Below, in pieces: positions 1 to 8,579 of a stretch of DNA of 42,996 bases. A model generated the notes under the pieces. It was not told the origin of the DNA, searched no databases, and was given only the letters and a program-made list of their open reading frames with translations. The first letter of the stretch is position 1; each line of letters begins with the position of its first letter. The DNA comes from a virus: IMG/VR virus record IMGVR_UViG_3300025115_000024, positions 1 through 42,996 of that record. One strand, given 5' to 3'. The position numbers and the translations under genes are program-made.

Positions 1-637
1 CTCTTACTCTTGATTTTGAGTTCTTAAAGTCTTCAGTTAGAACTTTAGCCCATTTGATGTGACCAAATCTATTTCTGTAATTATAATTCTTGATGACAAT
101 TCCTTCACCTAGACCTTCAGTAATAAGCCAATCACCTGTTTTATCAAGATATGACTTAATAATGTCTTCAGTTGGATTTTCAAGTTTTGCAATAATAGGA
201 ATAAATTTAATGTTCTTAAATTCTGCTTCAAATTCTTTTGAGTAAACATCATAGTTGATATAACTATCAGTGTCTGCATCAAAGATGTCAAACACGTAGA
301 GTTTTCTCCATGCATCTTTATTATATTTAGCAAGAGTGTGTCTAACTAGCCATTCACCATAAATGATGTGACTAGAATGTCTTTTCAAATAGTTTAAAAC
401 ATCATTGTATTCATCTGTGTAATCTTTACTAGACACAGTATTTAGAAAGCCTGCATTATCCTCAGACACACTTAGTTCTCTTTTTCTTGAGCCAAAGCCT
501 AATGTCTGGTCATCTTTCAACCAGACACAGGCATTAGTTCCGTCAATCTTATAAGATAAGTAACATGTTCCAGATAAAATACCTTCTACATCTGTTGTTC
601 CTAATTTTTCAATGTGTTGATATGTTTTATAGTTCAT
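1..637 (-). CDS. RNA ligase, Rnl2-like (3' end of gene cut by window)
   Basis: This is the first 212 codons of a nucleotidyltransferase-type RNA ligase; the gene runs off the low-coordinate edge. Motif I is YKIDGTN, with the expected adenylated lysine at residue 30. YGEW lies near 93-96, YVFDVFD near 114-120 (motif III region), EGLGEGIVIK near 174-183 (motif IV) and KWAKV near 195-199 (motif V). Known family members seal nicks or breaks in RNA, often repairing host-inflicted tRNA cleavage. The ATG at 637 follows AGAAAGGAATAATAG, a good ribosome binding site. It is the last gene of a run starting with the clamp loader. A DNA ligase of the same superfamily is possible but less likely given the short, Rnl2-like motif spacing. 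Confidence 0.85.
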   Translation of the reverse strand, partial: MNYKTYQHIEKLGTTDVEGILSGTCYLSYKIDGTNACVWLKDDQTLGFGSRKRELSVSEDNAGFLNTVSSKDYTDEYNDVLNYLKRHSSHIIYGEWLVRHTLAKYNKDAWRKLYVFDIFDADTDSYINYDVYSKEFEAEFKNIKFIPIIAKLENPTEDIIKSYLDKTGDWLITEGLGEGIVIKNYNYRNRFGHIKWAKVLTEDFKNSKSRVR

Positions 638-663
638 TCTATTATTCCTTTCTAATAGACCAT

Positions 664-1902
664 TTAAATATCTAAATCAATACTAACATCAATAACATCA
701 TCATCTTCAAAGAAAAGAATCTTTTGTGATGGTTTGTTAAATAGTCGTTTGCTGAGAGCATACTGCTCAGTTCCCACAATTGAGCCATTGATGAACACTC
801 TCAGTCCTTGATATGTCTTCATCTTCTCAGCATGATAATGAGACAAAAGAGCATAGTGAATAAATCTATTTGTCGCACCAATAAAGTTTTGAAATACATT
901 GTTCATTGAATCTTGATGTCCGTGAGCAAATACAACTGTCTTTCCATTAAGAAGATTGAATGTTCCGAGTCCATCATCTAGATTGTCGTGCATGAACTTA
1001 ATCTTACTGCTCTTTAATCTTTCTTCAATGAACCAATCAATGATTTTATTAAAGTTTTCTTTTTCAATATGTTCTTCTTTACTCGCCATTGCTCTTGAGT
1101 GATTATCAACTACACTTCTGTAGACAACCTCAGGAGCACATTCTTGAAGTCTATTAAGTGCTTGAGATAGAATCTCAGCCGCCTTCATGATTTGTTCTGT
1201 AACAGCAAGCCCAACTTCTAGTCTAGCATTTGTATGAATGATGCCATGAATCATATCACCCATGTTAAGAACAGTTAGTCTGTTAATCTTATGTCTTTGA
1301 CAATATTGAATTGCCTTGTCTACAAGATGAGAAACTCTTTTGACAGCAATCTCCGGATTGTAAGTGTTGTAGAAGTTCTTACAATTAACTCCCATGTGCA
1401 TATCAGATAACATTAGAATTGCCTCTTTAGTAATATCTGAGTCTGTTCTCTTAGGACATTCAACATTTGATAACTCACCTAGATTCTTCATTGCATCAAG
1501 AAGACCTTGTTTGAATAAATCAACTCTGGCCTCATCTCTCATTGCTCTTCTATAGTAGTTTAATGTGTCTCTTGTCTTAGTTTGTTGAATATACAATGCA
1601 CGAGTTTTTTCCTCAATTGTATCAGTGACATCTTCTAACCCAATTTCATTGACAGTCTTATCAGAAAGTATTTTAGGATTTTTTGGCAGAGTGTTGTTTT
1701 CCATCTGACGATACTTAATCCAATTTCTTAAGGCTTCTCCCGTTTTGGAAATTCCTAGAATTTCTGCTAGTTCATTCCAATTTTTGTCTGTGTGTAATAA
1801 AGCCTTGTGAGCAACACCTATGGCAAAAATTTCCTCCCCAGTATACTCACCGTGTTTCTTATTGAACGAGTGAATATACTCGTAAAATTCGTGTTTTGTC
1901 AT
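664..1902 (-). CDS. Metallophosphoesterase with N-terminal helical/HTH-like region
   Basis: This 412-aa protein has a calcineurin-like phosphoesterase domain in its C-terminal 60 percent. The metal-binding motifs run in order: LSDMHMG (D167, H169), MGDMIHG (D216, H219), DNHSR (D266, N267, H268, the GNH(D/E) equivalent), FAHGHQD (H327, H329) and SHYHAEK (H355, H357). The first 70 residues are helical and include WNELAEILGISKTGEALRNW, which looks like a helix-turn-helix. The substrate cannot be told from sequence; a nuclease or phosphodiesterase acting on nucleic acid fits an HTH-bearing phage protein. It is distinct from the SbcD-like enzyme at 6295-7380. The start at 1902 has GGAGAATTTTTA upstream. 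Confidence 0.8.
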   Translation of the reverse strand: MTKHEFYEYIHSFNKKHGEYTGEEIFAIGVAHKALLHTDKNWNELAEILGISKTGEALRNWIKYRQMENNTLPKNPKILSDKTVNEIGLEDVTDTIEEKTRALYIQQTKTRDTLNYYRRAMRDEARVDLFKQGLLDAMKNLGELSNVECPKRTDSDITKEAILMLSDMHMGVNCKNFYNTYNPEIAVKRVSHLVDKAIQYCQRHKINRLTVLNMGDMIHGIIHTNARLEVGLAVTEQIMKAAEILSQALNRLQECAPEVVYRSVVDNHSRAMASKEEHIEKENFNKIIDWFIEERLKSSKIKFMHDNLDDGLGTFNLLNGKTVVFAHGHQDSMNNVFQNFIGATNRFIHYALLSHYHAEKMKTYQGLRVFINGSIVGTEQYALSKRLFNKPSQKILFFEDDDVIDVSIDLDI

Positions 1903-1929
1903 TAAAAATTCTCCAATTTCTTTGTATTT

Positions 1930-2115
1930 TTATTCTGCTGATAAAATCTTTTCAATTGCCTCATTGTAAAGAAAAGATAACTTCTTATAGCGTTTAATAA
2001 CACTGTCAATTTGAAGTCTTAAATCAGCATTTTCTTTGACTACACGGTCAAAATCTGCTTGAGTAATTTCTTTCTTTTCAACAACTTGTTCAACTTGCTT
2101 CATTTCTTTTTCCAT
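1930..2115 (-). CDS. Small coiled-coil protein, unknown function
   Basis: A 61-aa, highly charged protein that is predicted to be almost entirely helical, with heptad-like hydrophobic spacing (roughly VVKENADLRLQIDSVIKRYK). The start has a textbook AAAAGGAG site, which supports it as a real gene despite its size. It sits between the metallophosphoesterase gene and an unknown gene, with 20-27 bases on each side. I do not recognise the family; a small multimerising accessory protein is the most that can be inferred. Confidence 0.65.
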   Translation of the reverse strand: MEKEMKQVEQVVEKKEITQADFDRVVKENADLRLQIDSVIKRYKKLSFLYNEAIEKILSAE

Positions 2116-2135
2116 GATTTTTCTCCTTTTATTTT

Positions 2136-2660
2136 TTAGTCTTCTTCATTACTTATATCTTCAATGTCAATTACATCTTCTCTTGCTCCGGGCTCTGAGA
2201 TGAAAGACATTAATGATTTAATTGCATCTACAACTCGCTCTTTTGAATCTCTGTCTAATGATGTTGCACCTAGATTTATATTAACCTCATTCTTTTGCTG
2301 ATTGATAATCAATCCAGAAGTTGTGTCATCAAGTGTTCCTAGAGTCTCAGTTGTCTTTTCAATAGTAGTCAAGATTGTTGTCATAAATGTCAGCAAATCT
2401 CTATTACTAATTTCATCTGGACGATTTTCAAGTCTTTGTAGAGTTTGATTATTTACCAGGTCTACCATATCATAATACTTTATCAATCTTATGATATTCT
2501 TTTTTGCCATGTGAACCTTAAATAGATGTGTTAAGTCCTTTAACTTAGAAGGATTCTCTTCTGCTATGATTGCATTTACAAGATTGGTGGCAGATGTATC
2601 TAGTGATAAAGCATTAATCTGTGACTTTGGTTTAACTATATCATGCTTTTTCTTTCCCAT
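2136..2660 (-). CDS. Unknown phage protein, 174 aa
   Basis: I do not recognise this protein. It begins with a basic segment (MGKKKHDIVKPK), continues as a helical region to about residue 110, then has a polar strand-like part (QQKNEVNINLGAT) followed by DRDSKERVVDAIKSL and an acidic tail (VIDIEDISNEED). Basic head, helical middle and acidic tail resemble small oligomerising DNA-packaging or adaptor proteins, but nothing here proves that. The start at 2660 has AAGGA about 12 bases upstream. It lies two bases after the stop of the 108-aa gene, so the two are probably co-translated. Confidence 0.65.
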   Translation of the reverse strand: MGKKKHDIVKPKSQINALSLDTSATNLVNAIIAEENPSKLKDLTHLFKVHMAKKNIIRLIKYYDMVDLVNNQTLQRLENRPDEISNRDLLTFMTTILTTIEKTTETLGTLDDTTSGLIINQQKNEVNINLGATSLDRDSKERVVDAIKSLMSFISEPGAREDVIDIEDISNEED

Positions 2661-2662
2661 GT

Positions 2663-2989
2663 TTATAATAGTTCCTTATATGTATTTGTGATTCTTGTGA
2701 CTAATGTCATTTCAAGTGTATCTTGTAATAAGTTTCTCTTATTAACAATGGTATTCTTCACTGCTACCTCAAGTTCTTTGCTAGGTATAAACTTATATCT
2801 TACATTCTCAGAATTAAGTTCTAAATAAATTGTTCCAATTCCAATGTCAATCTCTGCAAATCTTTTTTGTTCAAGAATAGATTCTTCAATTTCATCGCTG
2901 ATGCAGTATACTGCTTTTTCAACAAGTTTATTTAACACGCCATCAGGAATAGTTGTCAACTTAGAAATATCTTCCACTAAATTACTCAT
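2663..2989 (-). CDS. Unknown protein with HU/IHF-like C-terminal pattern
   Basis: A 108-aa protein. Residues 17-42 are helical, followed by IDIGIGTIYLEL and then YKFIPSKELEVAVKN. That order (helices, then a beta strand with a GxG turn, then FxPSKxLxxAVK) matches the HU/IHF fold, in which the last motif is usually FKPGKxLKxAV. The long DNA-binding beta arm with its Pro-containing tip is missing, so DNA binding of the HU kind is doubtful. The start has a strong AGGAGG site, and the gene overlaps the end of the preceding 77-aa gene by 8 bases. The HU resemblance is my inference and could be chance. Confidence 0.6.
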   Translation of the reverse strand: MSNLVEDISKLTTIPDGVLNKLVEKAVYCISDEIEESILEQKRFAEIDIGIGTIYLELNSENVRYKFIPSKELEVAVKNTIVNKRNLLQDTLEMTLVTRITNTYKELL

Positions 2990-3215
2990 CTTGCTTTACC
3001 TCCTCTTCTTTCAAAAGCCTTAAAACTGCTTTTGGGTCCTTTGAGATTAGATATCTGCAGGTATCTTCAAGATTACTAGCGTATTTCTGAAGAGCATTGT
3101 TTAGTTTGCTTCTCACAGCATTTTCCATAACATCTGTTTGATAAACTTTATCCATCTCACTCTCTATATACAATAAATTTCTTTTGAACATATTATTAAA
3201 ATCTTTTGAAGTCAT
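2982..3215 (-). CDS. Unknown helical protein, 77 aa
   Basis: A short, wholly helical, charged protein that I do not recognise. Its first 20 bases overlap the 3' end of the preceding gene. No convincing Shine-Dalgarno precedes the ATG at 3215, so translation probably depends on ribosomes ending the upstream gene; an alternative ATG lies at residue 9. It overlaps the next gene by 8 bases. Position suggests a shared role with the 108-aa and 174-aa proteins. Confidence 0.55.
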   Translation of the reverse strand: MTSKDFNNMFKRNLLYIESEMDKVYQTDVMENAVRSKLNNALQKYASNLEDTCRYLISKDPKAVLRLLKEEEVKQDE

Positions 3216-3564
3216 ATTTGTCTAGAATGTCGCCAATAACACAAAAGCAGTGTTTAACATCTTTCAGTTTATTTTCTTCTAAGTCAATCATTTTTACCGC
3301 TTTGTTGAACTCAATATTCTCAAGTTTAACATATTGATATAGCATCAATGCTTTAATGACAACCTTAAACTCACTCATTGTTGGAACTGTGATTGTTGTT
3401 CCACCAAAATACTCAAAGAAATTTAGCAGACTATCTTTCTTTAAAACATATGATAGTTCACTAAGAGTTGCATATTCAGGAACATCTTTCATCTTGTAAA
3501 TTGCAAACAGCATCAGTGAGTATATATCATTAACCTTTAATGCATTTAATTCTTCCATCTTCAT
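3196..3564 (-). CDS. Unknown protein with Mor-like GG motif
   Basis: A 122-aa protein. The central part, FEYFGGTTITVPTMSEFK (about 50-67), followed by a helical pair containing KALMLYQYVKLENIEF, resembles the Mor/Mor-like activator layout, in which FGG..IYIP leads into a C-terminal helix-turn-helix. The helical C-terminus ends in a short Cys-containing segment (HCFCVIGDIL). If the resemblance is real it would be a small transcription regulator; it may equally be an unrelated small fold. The start at 3564 shares one base with the upstream stop and has GGAG eight bases before it. Confidence 0.6.
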   Translation of the reverse strand: MKMEELNALKVNDIYSLMLFAIYKMKDVPEYATLSELSYVLKKDSLLNFFEYFGGTTITVPTMSEFKVVIKALMLYQYVKLENIEFNKAVKMIDLEENKLKDVKHCFCVIGDILDKYDFKRF

Positions 3565-4412
3565 TAGTAGTTCTCCTCATAATTATCTTTATTAGAGATT
3601 GCTGTTGCCATAATTCCTTCTAACTCTGAATCAGTTAGACTGAATGACTTTTGAGTGTCAGTTATCTCATTCTCAATATCTCTTCTTATTTTATTAGTGA
3701 GAATTCTAACATAGTCCTTAAAAGAATCATCAAGATGCCAAGTCATCACAGCATCCTGTCGCTCTCTCTGAAGACTCTTGATATATAAATCTTCTTTATC
3801 AGCACTGTTACTCTTACTTGATATTTTTTTAATTTTATCATTGCTTAGTGTCATGCTATTAATGAAGGTAAGAAGACATGACATATACAACCTCTTGCTC
3901 ACTAATATGTCATTTTTATATGGTGTATCTTTTATTCTATTTCTTATAATTCCTGGAAGTATTTTAAGTGTGTCAAATACTGCCTCTACAAGTCCTTGTG
4001 AATAATCTTTTTGAATGTATTGTTTTGTCATATTCACAAGATTTTCCATTTGACCTTCATCAGCATAGTTATATGTCTGAGCAAAGTTTTCTCTTTGATA
4101 ATCAACCTTAAGAGGATAAATGGTTGCCTTAGTATAGTTTAGTATTGATTTAATTTTCTTCTCAGGAAGTGTGTCAGCACATGTGTCTTTTGAAGGATAT
4201 CTAAGATAAAGTCTTGATGATGAATACAGTGCAAAGATGTCATAATCATCAAAGTATTTGAAGTATCTTCCCTTACTGGCCAGCATGTAACAAATGTGAT
4301 ACAGATACTGATAAAGAATGTTATCATCTCTATCTGCTTTATAGATATTTGCATCGAAATATATGCACATATCTGTATACTTCATGTTTGGTTTCTTGTA
4401 TGTCATTCCCAT
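3564..4412 (-). CDS. Unknown phage protein, 282 aa
   Basis: I do not recognise a named family. The N-terminal half is rich in aromatic residues (CIYFDANIYK, YQYLYHICYMLASKGRYFKYF, YDIFALYSSSRLYLRY) and is predicted helical; the C-terminal half is polar and helical, ending with DSELEGIMATAISNKDNYEENY. The compact aromatic helices resemble the core of sigma-like or RNA-polymerase-associated phage factors, but no diagnostic motif is visible. The start overlaps the sbcC-like stop as TAATG and lacks a strong ribosome site, so it is probably coupled. It is soluble, with no signal peptide or membrane segment. Confidence 0.65.
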   Translation of the reverse strand: MGMTYKKPNMKYTDMCIYFDANIYKADRDDNILYQYLYHICYMLASKGRYFKYFDDYDIFALYSSSRLYLRYPSKDTCADTLPEKKIKSILNYTKATIYPLKVDYQRENFAQTYNYADEGQMENLVNMTKQYIQKDYSQGLVEAVFDTLKILPGIIRNRIKDTPYKNDILVSKRLYMSCLLTFINSMTLSNDKIKKISSKSNSADKEDLYIKSLQRERQDAVMTWHLDDSFKDYVRILTNKIRRDIENEITDTQKSFSLTDSELEGIMATAISNKDNYEENY

Positions 4413-6295
4413 TATTTGATTTTACTCACTCCCTTCTCATCTTTTTCTACATTGATTTCACCTTCAAATAGACCTTTAAGCAGTTCAGTGTGATGAGTGA
4501 TGATAAATACACTTTCAACATCTGTGAGTCTGTTAGAGATTAGATTGATGACCTTGTCACATCCTTTTGCATCAAGATTATCTGTAATCTCATCAAGAAC
4601 TAGAATGTTACTTGAGAAGTTTAGATATTGACACAACATGTCTCTAATTGAGAATTGAATGATTAAGTCTACCTTTTGCTTTTCTCCACCACTTAAGTTT
4701 TCATAATCTTTTCCACAGTATGAAATATCAATGCTGTTTCCATTTAACTTAAACTCAATCTCATTGGTCTCAAATACATAAGAGCAATATTCCTTTGCTT
4801 TAACATTAATGAAATCAATAACATGTGTCAATAAAAAGCCTCTGAAGTCTCTCTTGACTAATGAATTCATTTTGTCCACAGCAATAATATGAGAGTTCAA
4901 TATATCACTCTCTTTATTAATATACAATATTTTATTCTTGACAGAACTTATTGACTCTTGAATTGACTTAATTTTATTCTCAATTTGTTTTTTATTAACT
5001 TCAAAATTACTCTTATTGTTCTTTAGTTGTAAAATCTCAGACATAAGAGTGTTCTTTTCTCTTGTTAATGAATTGATTGTATTGGTAATTGTTGTAATGC
5101 TATTTCTACTTGCTGTCAAGGTATCTCTTAATGATGTCTCACTTTGTGCATATCTTGTGTTAATCTCATTGACTGCACTGTTATAGACAGTTGTTAAATC
5201 TCTTTCCTTTGCTCTTTCCTCTTCCTGTTGCTTAATAAGATTTGCAAGAGTTGTCTTCATATCAGTTGTATCAGACTTATGAACATGTGGAAGTTTTTGA
5301 CCGCAGGTTGGACATACATCTTTAATAGAGTCAAGTTTTAAAATCTCATTTCTTAAATGAGCCTGCTCTGATTCTATTTTTGTAATACTAACTCTTACAT
5401 TAGAAACATTTGTATTGTAGGAATCTTTTAATGATGAGATTTCACTTGATTTAAGATTTACTGTGTTTAGTAATGACGCATTAATTTCTAACTGCTTTTT
5501 ATTTTCTGCACTAAGTTCATTTCCTATATGTTCACTATTTTCATCAATTTTGTGAATTTGAGTCTCCTTAGTTAGAATGTCACCATCAAAATTAGGCATA
5601 ATCAAGTAGTCAGATAATTTAGCATTCTCTTTATTCAATTCCTCAGTATACATCTTTTGCTGAGTATTTGCTTGAAGTAGGTCATCTTCAAGTGTTCTTT
5701 TGACTGTTGCAAGTTCTCCACTTCTCTTAGAAATTCTTGCTTTAATGTCTTCAATCATGAAATCAGATTTAGACAGTTTCTCAAGAACTTCTTTACGACC
5801 CAAGGGAGTATTATTTGTAAATCTATGAGGTAGTCCTTGACCTAGAATAATGACACTGCCAATTAGAGATGATGTCATGTCAGGAATATACTGCTCTAAA
5901 AGTGCTTCAGACTTTCTTACACCATCACCTGACCTGTCTTCTCCATTGATAAATATCTTTAGGTCTGCACCTTTTTTACCATTGTAGTCTTTGTATCTGA
6001 TGATTCTATACTCATTCTCATCAATTCTAAATGTCAATTCAACAAAACAGCCTTCATTGACAAAGTTGATGTTGCAGATGTTACTGCTAAGACCTTGAAT
6101 TGTTTCACCTGTAAGTGCCCATGAAATAGCACTCCATATTGAAGACTTTCCAGAGCCATTACTCAGTGCGCCATCTTTGGGATTCTTATTTATTCCTGAT
6201 ACAAGAACATATCCTTTATTGCGAAAACTTAGTTCTGCATCTCCAAAACTAAGAAAATTATGAATCTTTATTTTTTCAAATACAATGTTTGCCAT
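4412..6295 (-). CDS. SbcC/Rad50/gp46-type recombination ATPase
   Basis: This 627-aa protein is the ATPase half of an SbcCD (Rad50-Mre11, T4 gp46-gp47) complex that processes DNA ends for recombination-dependent replication. It has an N-terminal Walker A (SNGSGKSS, K50), a long coiled coil broken by a zinc hook CPTCGQKL near residue 320, and a C-terminal half with the ABC signature LSGGEKQKVDL and Walker B ILVLDEITDNLD. The coiled coils are short compared with bacterial SbcC (about 1000 aa), close to the T4 gp46 size. It is TAATG-coupled to its nuclease partner upstream and has AAGGTGG before the start. Confidence 0.95.
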   Translation of the reverse strand: MANIVFEKIKIHNFLSFGDAELSFRNKGYVLVSGINKNPKDGALSNGSGKSSIWSAISWALTGETIQGLSSNICNINFVNEGCFVELTFRIDENEYRIIRYKDYNGKKGADLKIFINGEDRSGDGVRKSEALLEQYIPDMTSSLIGSVIILGQGLPHRFTNNTPLGRKEVLEKLSKSDFMIEDIKARISKRSGELATVKRTLEDDLLQANTQQKMYTEELNKENAKLSDYLIMPNFDGDILTKETQIHKIDENSEHIGNELSAENKKQLEINASLLNTVNLKSSEISSLKDSYNTNVSNVRVSITKIESEQAHLRNEILKLDSIKDVCPTCGQKLPHVHKSDTTDMKTTLANLIKQQEEERAKERDLTTVYNSAVNEINTRYAQSETSLRDTLTASRNSITTITNTINSLTREKNTLMSEILQLKNNKSNFEVNKKQIENKIKSIQESISSVKNKILYINKESDILNSHIIAVDKMNSLVKRDFRGFLLTHVIDFINVKAKEYCSYVFETNEIEFKLNGNSIDISYCGKDYENLSGGEKQKVDLIIQFSIRDMLCQYLNFSSNILVLDEITDNLDAKGCDKVINLISNRLTDVESVFIITHHTELLKGLFEGEINVEKDEKGVSKIK

Positions 6296-7380
6296 TACAT
6301 AACCACCTTATTTAATTCTTCCTTTAGAATTTCTGGAGATACAACAGATGCGTCAATGTTTGTGAGAATGAAGTTATAGAACTGACTCAAATGGTCTGTG
6401 ATGTTTAAACTCTGCTTAACTTCTGTTTCATCTACACTATCTTTAATATCTTTATAGGAAATGATTCTATGCTCAATTATGCTTGGCAAAGATGCTATCA
6501 CTTCTCTTGCTCTGTCAATTAAAGATTCCTCACATCTTAGTGTTATTATAGCATTATTTTTTAATCTTGTCAAGAACTGTAAATCTCTCTCTTTAGCAAT
6601 TTCCAGTTTATAGAAGTTGAATGCGTGTGGATTTTCAATGAAATCAAGTTGTAAAGTTTCAGTATCAAGAACACAAATAAGGTGTGGATGCTTATGTGCA
6701 TCTTCACCGAAGTTTTGTCCTGACAGAATACCAAGATTTAATATTGATTCTTTATCATTGAGAAACATTCCATTATGAATATGACCATTGATGTATAAAT
6801 CTGAGTTTACTTCAATTTCTTTCAAATCAAATCCATCTGTTGATGTGTATGCACCATACTGAACATTCTTTAAATCATTATGAGAGAAGATGATTCTATT
6901 CTTAACTTCTTGTGTAACAAAGGTGTTAGGCTCTTCAGTGTCATTCCAATAATCTAAAATTGACTTTCTGTTTTCTTCAAGAATATAAGGAAGAAATAAG
7001 ACATCAGTTTTATAACTAATTAATCTTTGTGGTTTATCTACGATGACAAAGCCATCATTGTTTAATGCATTTGTTGAATTATATTCAAGAGTTGAAACAG
7101 TTGACTCATGATTTCCAACAATAAAAAAGTGTTCTTTTACACTTCCTTTTGCCCATTTGATTCTTAACAACGCTGATAATTCTTCAGCGTTTAAATCAGG
7201 TCTGTCAAAGAAATCTCCTAGACAAACTACAGCATCACAATTATTTTTTTCTGCCTGTTCTTCTGCCCAATTGACACTTCTAATTAGATTCTCTAGTCTT
7301 GTTGAGTATTCTGTTCCTCTAGACCTTACAATGCTTGAGTAGGTGCTCCAATGGACATCACCATATACCAGTATTTTCAT
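6295..7380 (-). CDS. SbcD/Mre11/gp47-type nuclease
   Basis: This 361-aa calcineurin-like nuclease is the partner of the ATPase encoded next to it. Motifs in order are GDVHW (D8, H10), GDFFDR (D56), GNHES (N90, H91), FSHND and INGHIHNG near residue 200. These are the metal ligands used for exo- and endonuclease activity at DNA ends. The capping region follows in the C-terminal third. The start ATG has AAGGAAGAACT upstream, and the stop overlaps the sbcC-like start by one base, so the two subunits should be made in balanced amounts. Confidence 0.95.
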   Translation of the reverse strand: MKILVYGDVHWSTYSSIVRSRGTEYSTRLENLIRSVNWAEEQAEKNNCDAVVCLGDFFDRPDLNAEELSALLRIKWAKGSVKEHFFIVGNHESTVSTLEYNSTNALNNDGFVIVDKPQRLISYKTDVLFLPYILEENRKSILDYWNDTEEPNTFVTQEVKNRIIFSHNDLKNVQYGAYTSTDGFDLKEIEVNSDLYINGHIHNGMFLNDKESILNLGILSGQNFGEDAHKHPHLICVLDTETLQLDFIENPHAFNFYKLEIAKERDLQFLTRLKNNAIITLRCEESLIDRAREVIASLPSIIEHRIISYKDIKDSVDETEVKQSLNITDHLSQFYNFILTNIDASVVSPEILKEELNKVVM

Positions 7381-7389
7381 AGTTCTTCC

Positions 7390-8001
7390 TTACTTTGTGT
7401 TGACATTATATCTGTCATTTACAAGATGAATTTCTTTTGTTCTTGGATTAATTTCACCTGTTTTAACTTGATGTCTATATGCTTGTAGACCAATCATATA
7501 CTTATTGTCCATAAACTGTGACCACTTCTTATATGATGAATCATCAAAATAAAGTTTTGCAGTATTTTCTTGTCCATGATGCTTTGTGCTGTTATAATTC
7601 TTAATAAACATATCAGCAAACTTATCACTAATGCCTAATGCATTTGCATAAGACCAGTTATCAGTTCTTGTTGCAAGTGAGATTGTATGACCTGCAACAT
7701 CTCTAATCAAACAATACTTTCCCTTGATGGTGGTAAGATATTTCGCAGACTCTCTGAATCTGTGATTCTTATCTTTATGAGAAAGTGCGAGTGTGGTCCA
7801 TCTTTTATGAAACTCTTCAATGTCTTTAAATGTAAACACTTTGTTTCCATTATGTTTAGTTATATAAACAATTTGAGTTCCCTCAAGAAGTTTTCTCAAC
7901 TCTTCTTTGGCCTCTATTCTTAAGACAGAAAATGATTCAACTTCATCACAATCTTTTGTTGTAATCTCAACAACACAATCCTTAGTTCTAATGGCTAACA
8001 T
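7390..8001 (-). CDS. Unknown phage protein, 203 aa
   Basis: I do not recognise this protein. It mixes strands and helices: an N-terminal beta-rich section (CVVEITTKDCDEVESF, TQIVYITKHNGNKVF), then a polar helical region, with no nucleotide-binding or metal motif. Either an in-frame GTG at 8010, which overlaps the upstream stop as TAGTG, or the ATG at 8001 could be the start; I prefer the ATG although both have weak ribosome sites. It lies between an unknown coiled-coil gene and the sbcD-like gene, ten bases from the latter, so it belongs to the same transcript as the recombination pair. Confidence 0.65.
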   Translation of the reverse strand: MLAIRTKDCVVEITTKDCDEVESFSVLRIEAKEELRKLLEGTQIVYITKHNGNKVFTFKDIEEFHKRWTTLALSHKDKNHRFRESAKYLTTIKGKYCLIRDVAGHTISLATRTDNWSYANALGISDKFADMFIKNYNSTKHHGQENTAKLYFDDSSYKKWSQFMDNKYMIGLQAYRHQVKTGEINPRTKEIHLVNDRYNVNTK

Positions 8002-8009
8002 AGTTATCA

Positions 8010-8549
8010 CTAATCCATATAGTAGATTAATTCATATTCACTGAATGGACTTGAATAATCTTTATTGTCTTCAAATACACCACGAACACTATATTCCCAT
8101 TTGTTTTTAATGTGTTCATATTCATCAATCATCTCATTGATTCCTTCAATATGATTATCAAGTTCCTCAATGTCTTCTTTCATCTTCTCATAAACATCAA
8201 CTGACGCAACTTTTGGCATCATTTCATTTAACATCTTAATTTGATTTTTTCTGCCTTCAAGTTCTTTTAGAAGTTCTTCAATTGTATGTTCATAGAAGTG
8301 AATAATTTCATTCAACTTTTCAGAACTAAGAATCACATAATTGCCATACTCTTTTTCTTTTGCAAGTTGCTCATCAGAAATACCCTCATGATTAACTTGT
8401 TCTTCAAACAATCCTTTTCCTCCATTATAAACAAGAGAAACTTCTCTTGACAGTTCTCTTGTAGGAGTTGTTGAAAGCCACATTAAAGTAATTGCATCTT
8501 CATGAGATTGTCCTTTGTGCTTAAGTTTAATTTCAATTTGACTGCTCAT
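8010..8549 (-). CDS. Unknown protein with central coiled coil, 179 aa
   Basis: A 179-aa acidic protein. Residues about 75-150 form a predicted coiled coil (KLNEIIHFYEHTIEELLKEL, DIEELDNHIEGINEMIDE). The N-terminal 40 residues look beta-rich. No catalytic motif is visible and I do not recognise the family. TAAAGGAG precedes the ATG at 8549. It follows the clamp-loader delta gene, with a 30-base gap, and overlaps the next gene region at base 8010. Confidence 0.65.
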   Translation of the reverse strand: MSSQIEIKLKHKGQSHEDAITLMWLSTTPTRELSREVSLVYNGGKGLFEEQVNHEGISDEQLAKEKEYGNYVILSSEKLNEIIHFYEHTIEELLKELEGRKNQIKMLNEMMPKVASVDVYEKMKEDIEELDNHIEGINEMIDEYEHIKNKWEYSVRGVFEDNKDYSSPFSEYELIYYMD

Positions 8550-8579
8550 ATTGTTCTCCTTTATATTTTATATTTTGAA

